Shown piece by piece: positions 1-5,957 of a DNA stretch of 5,957 nt. Below the pieces are notes generated by a model that was not told where the DNA came from, searched no databases, and saw nothing but the letters and a program-made list of their open reading frames with translations. Each line of letters starts with the position of its first letter. The stretch's first letter is position 1. Source of the DNA: Candidatus Poseidoniaceae archaeon (GTDB taxonomy: Archaea > Thermoplasmatota > Poseidoniia > Poseidoniales > Poseidoniaceae); the NCBI GenBank assembly GCA_022451765.1, contig JAKUNY010000090.1, forward strand, positions 1 to 5,957, written 5' to 3'. The translations under genes and the position numbers were made by a program.

Positions 1-375
1 TCCATTTGCAATCCAATCGTCAACATTTAGCATAGCAGCTATGCTGCTAACAAAGAGATCAACTCCTGCACTTACAATTGCTACATAGATGCCTGCATCC
101 TGCAGTTGTTGCACTGTTTCACGAGCGCCTTTCATCAAGCCTATTCCAGAATACATTCGAAACAGTTCATCTTCATGAATGGGGTGTCGAATTGCTTTCC
201 ACATGGCGATGTCCGATCGCATGAATTCAACATCGGAGATTTCACCAGCAATAACTCGCGAGAGATGCTTGCTGTTGGCCGTTCCAAATCCCTCGTGCAG
301 GCTTTTCCAGGAGCTTACCGAGTCAACGAGGACTCCATCGCAATCGAATACAACACATCGGCAAACGCTGTCCAT
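1..375 (-). CDS. HAD-superfamily phosphatase, SerB-like (subfamily IB), N-terminal part; runs off the left edge
   Basis: The first 125 codons are visible and the C-terminal part lies outside the window. Motif I is residues 8-19, VVFDCDGVLVDS, with the expected nucleophile D11 and acid/base D13. Motif II is IVSAGVDLF with S102, followed by a helix and a DDWIAN segment. The roughly 88-residue, probably helical stretch between the motifs fits a C1 cap. Spacing and flanking sequence match archaeal phosphoserine phosphatase as I recall it (Methanocaldococcus jannaschii enzyme: D11, D13, S99, then a VSGGFD-type motif). Motifs III (Lys) and IV (Asp-Asp) cannot be seen. The expected role is cytoplasmic, Mg-dependent hydrolysis of a small phosphomonoester. 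Phosphoserine is possible, but the glutamate after motif I in the M. jannaschii enzyme (E20) is Val here, so the substrate is uncertain. The ATG at 373-375 is chosen because an in-frame TAG lies two codons upstream (379-381). Family is confident; substrate is not. Confidence 0.88.
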   Translation of the reverse strand, partial: MDSVCRCVVFDCDGVLVDSVSSWKSLHEGFGTANSKHLSRVIAGEISDVEFMRSDIAMWKAIRHPIHEDELFRMYSGIGLMKGARETVQQLQDAGIYVAIVSAGVDLFVSSIAAMLNVDDWIANG

Positions 376-376
376 G

Positions 377-385
377 TCCTACCCT
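377..385 (-). promoter_or_regulatory. Weak purine-rich ribosome binding region for the phosphatase gene
   Basis: On the minus strand AGGGTAGGA lies just before the ATG at 375. It is G-rich and could pair partly with the 16S 3' end, but it is not a clean GGAGG/GGTGA and sits very close to the start. I see no convincing archaeal TATA box in the 376-484 gap, so the gene may be read through from upstream, weakly promoted, or leaderless from an unrecognised promoter. Confidence 0.3.
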
Positions 386-428
386 AGCAATTCCTGCTTG
401 AAAGCATTCGCATTGGCACCAGAAGATT

Positions 429-456
429 GGGCCGGCGGCTGTGAGGCCACCGGCCC
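429..456 (-). terminator. GC-rich hairpin after the giant surface-protein gene, likely terminator or 3' end structure
   Basis: GGGCCGGCGGC (429-439) and GCCACCGGCCC (446-456) form an 11-bp stem with a 6-nt loop, beginning about 29 nt after the stop codon of the giant gene. In minus-strand RNA all 11 positions pair, including one U-G wobble. In plus-strand RNA that position is a C-A mismatch, which favours a role in the minus-strand transcript. The bases following on the minus strand (AATCTTCT) are only moderately T-rich, so this is not a textbook intrinsic terminator. Archaeal termination relies mostly on T-tracts, so a 3'-end stabilising or processing role is also possible. Confidence 0.6.
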
Positions 457-484
457 ATCAACTGTTCTCAGTCGTGACTGAACT

Positions 485-1018
485 TCAGACGATCTTGTTG
501 AACTCAAGGTCGGTGTATGTCTTAATGACAGACCCTTCGCCGGGTCCTGGTTGGTAAGTGATACGGATTGTTGCATCCGTAAGCGACTGACCATCAGGGG
601 CGTGAGTTCGTACGAAGATTTGGTCACCGATTCCGAAGGTAGATTCCTTGAAGCTACCTTGGTCCTCAACCTTGTCAACGAATGTCACAAACGCATCGCT
701 GTTCGCTGGATTGAATCCATAGACATTGCTCGTGTTTGAGAGCAATGTTGCGTATGACGTTCGAACACCCTCTGTGTTGGTGTAGAGAACTGTTACGGTA
801 ACAGCCGCTGTAGCCAACTCAGCTTCGGTTTGATCAACTGTGATTGCCCAGTATCCATCTGCAGTACCAAGTTCCATGTTCTCGATGTCAAAGGTGACTC
901 GAGGAACGCCCAACTTACCGGTCTCTGCGAGAGAAGAGGCCCAGACGTAGATAACACCGGAAAGGACGACAGTGATCGCAACCATCAAGATGGTAGCGAT
1001 AACTGGGCTGACAGCCAT
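485..1018 (-). other. Archaeal type IV pilin module at the C-terminus of the giant protein (domain)
   Basis: From the in-frame ATG at 1016-1018 the protein reads M-AVSPVIATILMVAITVV followed by LSGVIYVWASSL. This is the N-terminal helix signature of archaeal pilins/archaellins (Pilin_N/DUF1628-type), preceded by charged residues (RRIVEDE) as in a class III signal peptide. The helix is followed by about 140 residues of beta-rich globular sequence with one N-glycosylation sequon (NTS) and no cysteine, ending LEFNKIV. Its 177 residues match the size of a stand-alone archaeal pilin. What is unusual is that it continues the frame of a surface protein rather than following a stop codon. In known pilins the helix packs in the filament core after the leader is removed by a PibD-type prepilin peptidase. 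Confidence 0.82.
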
Positions 1019-4000
1019 TTCGTCTTCAACGATGCGTCGGGTATCCTCTTCTTCTCCGTCTTCCTCTTCACGGCGGCTTGCCATTGCGAGTGCAGTGACG
1101 AAGAAACCAGCGAGGGCTACGACGACCAGACTTGGTGCGAACGATGGAACAGATCCAATTCCGCCACCGAGTTGAACAACGGATGGGAGTTTGTCTCCAC
1201 TGCTGAGGAAGTCCTCAGACGGCTTGTTCACGTGGTTACAGGCGGTTGGGATTCCAGCGTCACTTCCGACAGCGGAAGCCTCGGAGAACATGACGTTGTT
1301 ACACCAGTCACTGTCTTGGAGAAGTGGTCGGCGTTGCGACTCCTTCAATCCATCATCACCGTATGCACCAGGCTTGGACCATTGGTCACCAACAACACCG
1401 CCACCGTAGTTGATGTGGGATGTTGGATCATCGGTCTGGAACCGCTGTGCAGGCGCCTTCGACATGTCACACTCTTCATCGAGACAGGTGAGGACATCCA
1501 TCTCAACCCAAATGTACGGTGTCTCACCATTGCCGTTGTCGACAATGTAGACGTACTCTTGGATTGTAATGGTCTGACCCCATTCTGGTGGTGTGACGTA
1601 CATGACGTTCTCAGCTTCACCGTGGCCTCCACTTGTGTGGAAGGTTACAGCCAACATGTGGTCGTAGGTGTATGGGCCTTGATCGCCACCAGCACCGACG
1701 TCGACCTCAACAGGTACGTATGTGCCTGTGAGGACGTTGTTGATGCCTTGGAAGTCGAATCCGACGACGTCATCGAGGAAGTAGTCAGCGACGAGTTCTC
1801 GTACGTTCTCAACACGAACACCAATCTCTTGCGTTGCTACACCTTGTTGGTAGTTGGCAATCGGCATGACTGATTGGTCGTAGTTAGGTACGTAGCTAGG
1901 TGCAGTCAATGTATCCTTGAGGACAAGGCGGATTTGACAGAAGTCCGATCCACTTGGTCCAATCTGATGGATACCGTTGTTGTTCAAGTAGTCAATTTCC
2001 CAAGCGTTTGCAGTGGTTGTTGCATCAGGTACGAGTGTGAACACAAGGTTGTCTCCAACAATCTCTGTACTGAAGTAGTTCTCGTAGGTACATTGGTCGG
2101 TTGATTCAACGGTCCATGTCAAGTCAGCAGCGTTGTGGTCAACGTCGTACTTGACTGCAGACAGATCGTATGTCAGGTTGTTTGCGTTGGTGTCATCTTC
2201 CATGAGGCTGATGGACCATGGAGCTACTGGAGTAGATCCGTTTGCCGCAGTAACAACTGCACCGGACGTAACGTCCCAGTCGAGGACGACTGGAGCGTCG
2301 TTCACTGGACTGACTGAGAAGTCAACCGTGTATGGGTCTGCGTCTTGGTTTTCTGCACCGTCATCGGCGAGGGTGAGTGTGACCGTACAGGTTCCACCGA
2401 GTTCGTTAGCGGTGTTCTCTGTGATCGTCAACTCATTGTTGGTGACCGATACGCCGAATGCGATACAATCGGTTGGTACGGATGCACCCCAAGTGTAGAC
2501 TTGTCGAACAGGGCTCTGCTCGTTGTCCATATCACGGATGTACGACTTGCTTGCGTTCGAGATGTCTCCAAGGAACTTGGATACACTGCCGAATCCTTCA
2601 GGAACGATGTTCGTGTAAGATCCGTCATCGACGAAGACTGGCATACAATCAGCACGCTCTTTGTTACAGATATCTGGCTTGTCGTTGATGTTGTTGACAG
2701 TCAAGGTCATGTTCTTTGTGTCCGTCAAGCCGTGGCTGTCTGTAACAATGAACTCGAACTCAACAGTACCAAACTGATCAGTGAGCGGTGTGATGGTAAC
2801 GGTCTGACCGTTCTGGTTCCATTCGACCAATACATTGCTGTGTGCAACGGTTGTTCCTTCTGTTACGGTCCATGTGAGAGTTGCCTCTTCATCTTGGACA
2901 TCGTCAGCGAGGTCGGTCAAGGAGATGACGTATGCTTCACTGTCTTCGTCAATTGCATCATCTGCGAGAGCAGCCTGAATTTCAGGACATGCTCGCTTGA
3001 TGTCGACGGTGAGCTCTTGGTTGGTCGCCATCGAAACAGCGTCAACAGTCGCCCAGTCATATGAACAGTCTGCCTTTGTCTTGATCATCACATCGTAGTC
3101 CTTTGCAGGTCCTGCGGTGGTGCTACCCTTGTAGGTACGGTAGACAAGTACTTCATCGCTGATGCTTCCTGTTTCCAAGTCGCCGTGTGTTGTCTCAAGA
3201 GAGATGTACTCAGCAAGTGTTTGGACACCGGTCGTTACGGTCTGAGTTGGGTGAACAGTTTGGATGTTGGCTTGTCCGTCTTGGACGACTGCAACAATGT
3301 TCACTTCATCAGGTGTTCCACCAAGTCGGCTGAATGGGATAGCGATTTCGAAGAAATTAGCGGTTGTTGTTCCCAAGTCAGCGTCGACAGCATCTGTGGA
3401 CAGGGAGCTTGCGCCCCATCCAAGGAATCCATTGGAGTAGAGGTCCATGTTGGAGTCGCTTGTAGCCCAGAAGAGGAAGTCTGCTTGAACCGGTAGTGTG
3501 TGTGCACCGTTGAGGTTGTATCCAGTGTTGGAACCGCCAGCAACGACGTCAAGGTAAATCAAGAGGTCGTTGTTGGTCAAATCTTCACCAGTCATAGCGA
3601 TGTAGAGCGCATCGCCCTCACTGTATGTGACGTAGAAGTCGTTGGTACCGTCTCCGGAGACCAATCCTGGCATAGCGTCATCGGATGGGTTCAATGGTGT
3701 GTTACCAATCCAATCTGAGTCGTCACCATCCACAGCCATAATGTCTGGCTGGAACGAAGGCGATACGTATGCAGCACGGGTTCCGTCGGTTGAGACCAAG
3801 GTCATACCAACGGCGGATGCAGCCCCTTCGAGGTGCGTTGCATCAAGGCTGAACAAGTTCGCTTCATCGATGGTTGCGGACGAGACGATGCTAATCTTAG
3901 AGGCATCGAGCGTGTTACCAATGCTGGTAACGTAGGCGTTCGAGCCTGCATTGATTTGCGTGGTCGAATCCGACCAAGTCAGGTTCTCAACAGATCCAAC

Positions 4001-5957
4001 GGACTCAACAGCATGGAGTGCTGTTGTCGCTGTTGAAGTACCGCCGTCCCATCGGAACTCAGTGTTTTCAGCATAGACACCAACGTTTCCTGCAGCGTCG
4101 AGTGGGTAAATCCACGAGTAGTCACCGTCGACCATGTAGAGACCTGTACCGGTTGTACCACCGTCAACGGATGCACCAATTGCAGTGACCGTTGCGCTGT
4201 CTGCGTATACACCAGCCGTTGTTCCTGCGATGTCTGCGTCTCCATAGAGGAGCAAGGTAGCAGAATCGATGGAGACACCGTAAGCGTATCCTGCGACTGA
4301 GGTACCATCAAATTCGATGTCATCGCCCGAGTTAAGCGAGGAGACACCAATACTGGAGGCGGCACCTGTTCCGACGAAGGTTGAATCAACGTCTACAACA
4401 CCACAACCGTCGAGGACCATTGCGTTGTCACCTATGGTCACAGTGTTTTCTCTGCTCTGGATTGTCACTTTGTCACAATCGTTGAAGTCGAATCCAACTG
4501 CATTTGGTGCAACACGGCCAGCACTGAGGCTGATTGTGTTGTTCTCAACAACTGGTCCTGCGTATCCTCCTGTAGAGGTACCGTAGTAAACAGCAATGTT
4601 CGCACCGCCGTCACCGAATGTGTCACTAACAGCGAGAGTGTATTGACCAGCCACGCTGTAAGACGCTAACCGTGCATAGATCTGATTCGATCCGAATGAT
4701 CCAGCGGCCCAAGTGTCTGTTGTGCCATCAGGTTTGGTGATTACAATTCCGATTTCATAGCCCCAGCTGTCCGTTTCGAGATCGAAGTAAGCCGTCACAC
4801 CAGATGGGACCGTGAAGGTACAGCTGGTTGAAGTTCGGTACGCGTTCGATGCGATGGCGCACAGCGAGGTCGATGGTGCCGGTGGGCTTGTCGCATCGTC
4901 CATGCGGATTCCGCCGTCAGCGTCCAACAATGAGTTGTTGGAGATAACACCGTATCCACCATCAGTTTCGATACCGGATTCACCGGACTCTGCGGTTCCA
5001 ATAATTTCGTTGTTGTCGATTGTGTAATCGTTAATTCCGATCATCTGAATCGCTGTTTGTGGGCCGTTGAAGTAATTGTCAGTTACAGTGAACCGTTTGT
5101 TGTTACCAGCGTAGGCTTGGAATCCTTCTTCAGCAGATGTACTGTTGAACCAGTTGCCTGTTACGGTAAGGTCATCCACGTACGCATTTGAGCCAATGTA
5201 AATGTCGGCTATCTCTCCACCATCGAGGAATTCGTTTCCTTGGATGGTGAGGTTGTCAGCACCATATTCATTTGTATTGTGTCCATATGCATACGGACTT
5301 CGTGTCATGTAGATACTTGTACCACAGTTGTTGAAGGTACTGTCCTTGATGTACGATCCATCTGAACCGGTCAATCGGACACAGATGTCAGTGTTTTGAA
5401 TTTCGTTGTTTAGTGGGGTGTATCCCTTGTAGTGTGAAACGGTTACGTTTTCCATCCTTAGCCACTCAGACACGTAGTCGTAGCTGCTCCAGGTGGAGGC
5501 ATAGGCCATTCCACTGGTAATGGTTGCTACTGGGTTCAGAGTTGAATCCTTAATCGAGATGTCCATTGAATCGTAAATGTAACCCAACTCAAGACCGGTT
5601 TGTTGACCAGTGTTGGTGTTGGTACCGAGTCCGTAAACTTCCGAATCGTGGAGGTACAATTCTGGAGCATTGTTTCCACTTGCAGCATACCAGCGTTGTG
5701 TGTCATACTGACTGTAGGAACCAGTAACAAGAACAAGGGTGTTGTTCCAGTTGTGCTGATCGCCGTCATCAAAGTAGAAGAATGGAATGTCCATCATGAT
5801 GGTCTTTCCAGACAAGTCTCCAGGGGTAGCAGCATAGTATCCATACTCCTTGTATGTCCCACCGTTACCGTCAGAGAGGTCACGGCTACCACCTGTACTG
5901 AGGTATCCAGCACAATTGGCAACCACGTTGTAGGATGCACTGTTGAAACTGTAGCAA
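485..5957 (-). CDS. Giant multidomain cell-surface protein (beta-helix, CBM9-like, cadherin-like) fused to a C-terminal type IV pilin; 5' end outside the window
   Basis: One open frame runs from the right edge to a TGA at 485-487. The last complete codons (CYSFNSASYN, 5927-5956) are open and in frame with no stop, so the GTG at 5926 is probably not the start and the signal peptide is missing. Numbering here sets residue 1 at the codon 5924-5926. Layout: unassigned 1-87; Asn-rich beta-helix about 88-350 and 456-693, with a beta-sandwich insert about 354-453; CBM9/DOMON-like 729-888; three cadherin/Ig-like domains about 988-1378; unassigned beta-rich 1379-1486; linker; VPSFAP plus membrane helix 1593-1617; acidic linker 1618-1636; type IV pilin 1637-1813. 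All 20 visible cysteines lie before the membrane helix and form apparent close pairs; 12 N-glycosylation sequons are present. Both suit an exported, disulfide-bonded glycoprotein. Inferred role: adhesion or glycan binding at the envelope. There is no recognisable catalytic site, so an enzymatic beta-helix cannot be excluded. Confidence 0.9.
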   Translation of the reverse strand, partial: CYSFNSASYNVVANCAGYLSTGGSRDLSDGNGGTYKEYGYYAATPGDLSGKTIMMDIPFFYFDDGDQHNWNNTLVLVTGSYSQYDTQRWYAASGNNAPELYLHDSEVYGLGTNTNTGQQTGLELGYIYDSMDISIKDSTLNPVATITSGMAYASTWSSYDYVSEWLRMENVTVSHYKGYTPLNNEIQNTDICVRLTGSDGSYIKDSTFNNCGTSIYMTRSPYAYGHNTNEYGADNLTIQGNEFLDGGEIADIYIGSNAYVDDLTVTGNWFNSTSAEEGFQAYAGNNKRFTVTDNYFNGPQTAIQMIGINDYTIDNNEIIGTAESGESGIETDGGYGVISNNSLLDADGGIRMDDATSPPAPSTSLCAIASNAYRTSTSCTFTVPSGVTAYFDLETDSWGYEIGIVITKPDGTTDTWAAGSFGSNQIYARLASYSVAGQYTLAVSDTFGDGGANIAVYYGTSTGGYAGPVVENNTISLSAGRVAPNAVGFDFNDCDKVTIQSRENTVTIGDNAMVLDGCGVVDVDSTFVGTGAASSIGVSSLNSGDDIEFDGTSVAGYAYGVSIDSATLLLYGDADIAGTTAGVYADSATVTAIGASVDGGTTGTGLYMVDGDYSWIYPLDAAGNVGVYAENTEFRWDGGTSTATTALHAVESVGSVENLTWSDSTTQINAGSNAYVTSIGNTLDASKISIVSSATIDEANLFSLDATHLEGAASAVGMTLVSTDGTRAAYVSPSFQPDIMAVDGDDSDWIGNTPLNPSDDAMPGLVSGDGTNDFYVTYSEGDALYIAMTGEDLTNNDLLIYLDVVAGGSNTGYNLNGAHTLPVQADFLFWATSDSNMDLYSNGFLGWGASSLSTDAVDADLGTTTANFFEIAIPFSRLGGTPDEVNIVAVVQDGQANIQTVHPTQTVTTGVQTLAEYISLETTHGDLETGSISDEVLVYRTYKGSTTAGPAKDYDVMIKTKADCSYDWATVDAVSMATNQELTVDIKRACPEIQAALADDAIDEDSEAYVISLTDLADDVQDEEATLTWTVTEGTTVAHSNVLVEWNQNGQTVTITPLTDQFGTVEFEFIVTDSHGLTDTKNMTLTVNNINDKPDICNKERADCMPVFVDDGSYTNIVPEGFGSVSKFLGDISNASKSYIRDMDNEQSPVRQVYTWGASVPTDCIAFGVSVTNNELTITENTANELGGTCTVTLTLADDGAENQDADPYTVDFSVSPVNDAPVVLDWDVTSGAVVTAANGSTPVAPWSISLMEDDTNANNLTYDLSAVKYDVDHNAADLTWTVESTDQCTYENYFSTEIVGDNLVFTLVPDATTTANAWEIDYLNNNGIHQIGPSGSDFCQIRLVLKDTLTAPSYVPNYDQSVMPIANYQQGVATQEIGVRVENVRELVADYFLDDVVGFDFQGINNVLTGTYVPVEVDVGAGGDQGPYTYDHMLAVTFHTSGGHGEAENVMYVTPPEWGQTITIQEYVYIVDNGNGETPYIWVEMDVLTCLDEECDMSKAPAQRFQTDDPTSHINYGGGVVGDQWSKPGAYGDDGLKESQRRPLLQDSDWCNNVMFSEASAVGSDAGIPTACNHVNKPSEDFLSSGDKLPSVVQLGGGIGSVPSFAPSLVVVALAGFFVTALAMASRREEEDGEEEDTRRIVEDEMAVSPVIATILMVAITVVLSGVIYVWASSLAETGKLGVPRVTFDIENMELGTADGYWAITVDQTEAELATAAVTVTVLYTNTEGVRTSYATLLSNTSNVYGFNPANSDAFVTFVDKVEDQGSFKESTFGIGDQIFVRTHAPDGQSLTDATIRITYQPGPGEGSVIKTYTDLEFNKIV
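1019..1075 (-). other. Acidic linker between the two membrane helices (domain)
   Basis: Residues 1618-1636 start with two arginines, continue with ten Glu/Asp in eleven residues (EEEDGEEED), then TRRIVEDE. By topology the stretch should be cytoplasmic: the basic residues after the first helix act as a stop-transfer signal, and the pilin leader must face the cytoplasm. It resembles the end of a C-terminally anchored surface protein joined to the start of a prepilin. Confidence 0.6.
1076..1150 (-). other. C-terminal anchor / archaeosortase-like sorting signal: VPSFAP motif plus transmembrane helix (domain)
   Basis: Residues 1593-1598 read VPSFAP. They are followed by an uncharged hydrophobic stretch, SLVVVALAGFFVTALAMA, then SRR. 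This tripartite order (short Pro-containing motif, membrane helix, basic residues) is that of archaeal CTERM sorting signals. The motif fits the VPxxxP pattern and also resembles PGF-CTERM with Ser for Gly. Such signals normally sit within a few residues of the C-terminus; here about 195 more residues follow. An ordinary membrane anchor is the simpler alternative. Confidence 0.6.
1795..2965 (-). other. Three tandem cadherin/Ig-like domains (domains)
   Basis: The repeats are diverged. The first (about 2675-2965) has DEDSEAYVISLTDLADDV, then LTWTV, then a FEFIVTDSHGLTDT strand and the NNINDKP boundary. The second (about 2291-2674) ends SVSPVNDAP. The third (about 1795-2290) restarts with MEDDTNANNLTYDLSA and DLTWTV and ends near VRVENV. 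The EDS opening, the (V/I)TDSxG strand and the NDxP boundary are typical of cadherin-like/VCBS-type repeats of microbial adhesins, which often bind calcium. They probably form an extended stalk. Boundaries are approximate. Confidence 0.7.
3265..3740 (-). other. CBM9/DOMON-like beta-sandwich, putative carbohydrate-binding domain (domain)
   Basis: The segment opens with MAVDGDDSDWIG, has FYVTYSEGDALYIAMTGED and a strand LLIYLDV, and closes with FFEIAIPFSRLG and VNIVAVVQD. The order is a (V/I)DGxxxDW opening, a strand reporting behaviour of the Y-V-T-Y/LYIAM type, then E-I-A-I-P-xSxLG. This is the pattern of CBM9-like domains found in secreted glycan-binding proteins. Ligand and calcium sites cannot be assigned by eye. 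Confidence 0.6.
3850..5665 (-). other. Right-handed parallel beta-helix, in two parts around an insert (domain)
   Basis: Repeated short strands carry Asn-rich turns, such as IKDSTFNNCG, IQGNEFLDG, VTGNWFNST, VTDNYFNGP, IDNNEIIGT, ISNNSLLDA and VENNTISLS, at intervals of roughly 20-30 residues. This is the PbH1 pattern of pectate-lyase-like and adhesin beta-helices. The first part is about 4880-5665. A beta-sandwich-like insert, with flanking Cys residues and a SDTFGDGGANIAVYY strand, lies at about 4570-4865. Weaker rungs continue to about 3850. No lyase catalytic cluster is recognisable, so a binding or adhesive role is as likely as an enzymatic one. Confidence 0.7.

Noticed and set aside
29..45. 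Inverted repeat AGCATAG-CAG-CTATGCT
   Set aside because: It lies inside the phosphatase coding sequence where codons for SIAAML produce it; no reason to think it is regulatory.
106..481. Two plus-strand frames (106-387 and 179-481) over the left end
   Set aside because: Both are antisense to the phosphatase gene, whose HAD motifs I and II are clear on the minus strand.
379..678. A 99-codon minus-strand frame ending just upstream of the phosphatase and in the same frame as it
   Set aside because: It mostly overlaps the end of the pilin module in another frame, runs through the hairpin, and has Ser/Arg/Thr-rich composition. The TAG at 379-381 separates it from the phosphatase, so it is not an N-terminal extension.
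830..1873. A 347-codon open frame on the plus strand antisense to the surface-protein gene
   Set aside because: It overlaps strongly supported coding sequence, its product is Cys/Trp/Val-rich with no recognisable domain, and it is explained by codon bias of the opposite strand.
2345..3064. A 239-codon plus-strand open frame
   Set aside because: It is antisense to the cadherin-like region, with low-complexity Val/Cys composition and no start signal or family resemblance.
5924..5926. GTG at 5926 as the true start of the giant gene
   Set aside because: The frame stays open for ten more codons to the window edge with surface-protein-like composition and a partner Cys, and no signal peptide follows the GTG.
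1..5957. CRISPR arrays, tRNA or rRNA genes, insertion sequences
   Set aside because: No regular direct repeats with spacers, no cloverleaf or rRNA core motifs, and no transposase or terminal repeats were seen; nearly all of the window is coding.

Overview
The window looks archaeal. The strongest sign is the segment at nt 932-1018, which encodes the charged-leader plus AVSPVIATILMVAITVV core typical of archaeal type IV pilins and archaellins. Other signs are the acidic, Asn/Thr/Ser-rich composition of a giant surface protein and a small phosphatase that aligns well, from memory, with archaeal phosphoserine phosphatases. A planktonic Thermoplasmatota/Poseidoniales (Marine Group II-like) source fits the moderate GC and domain style. 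That placement is inference; no rRNA or other taxonomic marker is present.

Layout: both genes are on the minus strand, so the window reads right to left. From the right edge to nt 485 there is one uninterrupted reading frame of at least 1,823 codons. Its true start lies beyond the right edge, because the frame stays open through the last complete codon. It encodes a multidomain cell-surface protein. In order it has an unassigned N-terminal part, an Asn-rich right-handed beta-helix interrupted by a beta-sandwich, a CBM9/DOMON-like domain, about three cadherin/Ig-like domains, another beta-rich segment and a linker. A VPSFAP motif with a transmembrane helix and basic residues follows, then an acidic linker, and finally a complete type IV pilin module at the extreme C-terminus. 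A short intergenic gap (nt 376-484) holds a strong GC-rich hairpin that probably ends the giant gene's transcript. From nt 375 to the left edge lies the first 125 codons of a HAD-superfamily (SerB-like, subfamily IB) phosphatase, which runs off the window.

The main point of interest is the C-terminal architecture. What looks like a normal protein end (sorting/anchor helix plus basic residues) is followed in frame, without a stop, by what looks like an ordinary prepilin. The predicted topology (adhesin outside, linker inside, pilin domain outside) would put the prepilin-peptidase site on the cytoplasmic side. The fusion could therefore be a pilin-tethered adhesin or a polyprotein split into adhesin and pilin. 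The phosphatase has no evident functional tie to the surface protein.
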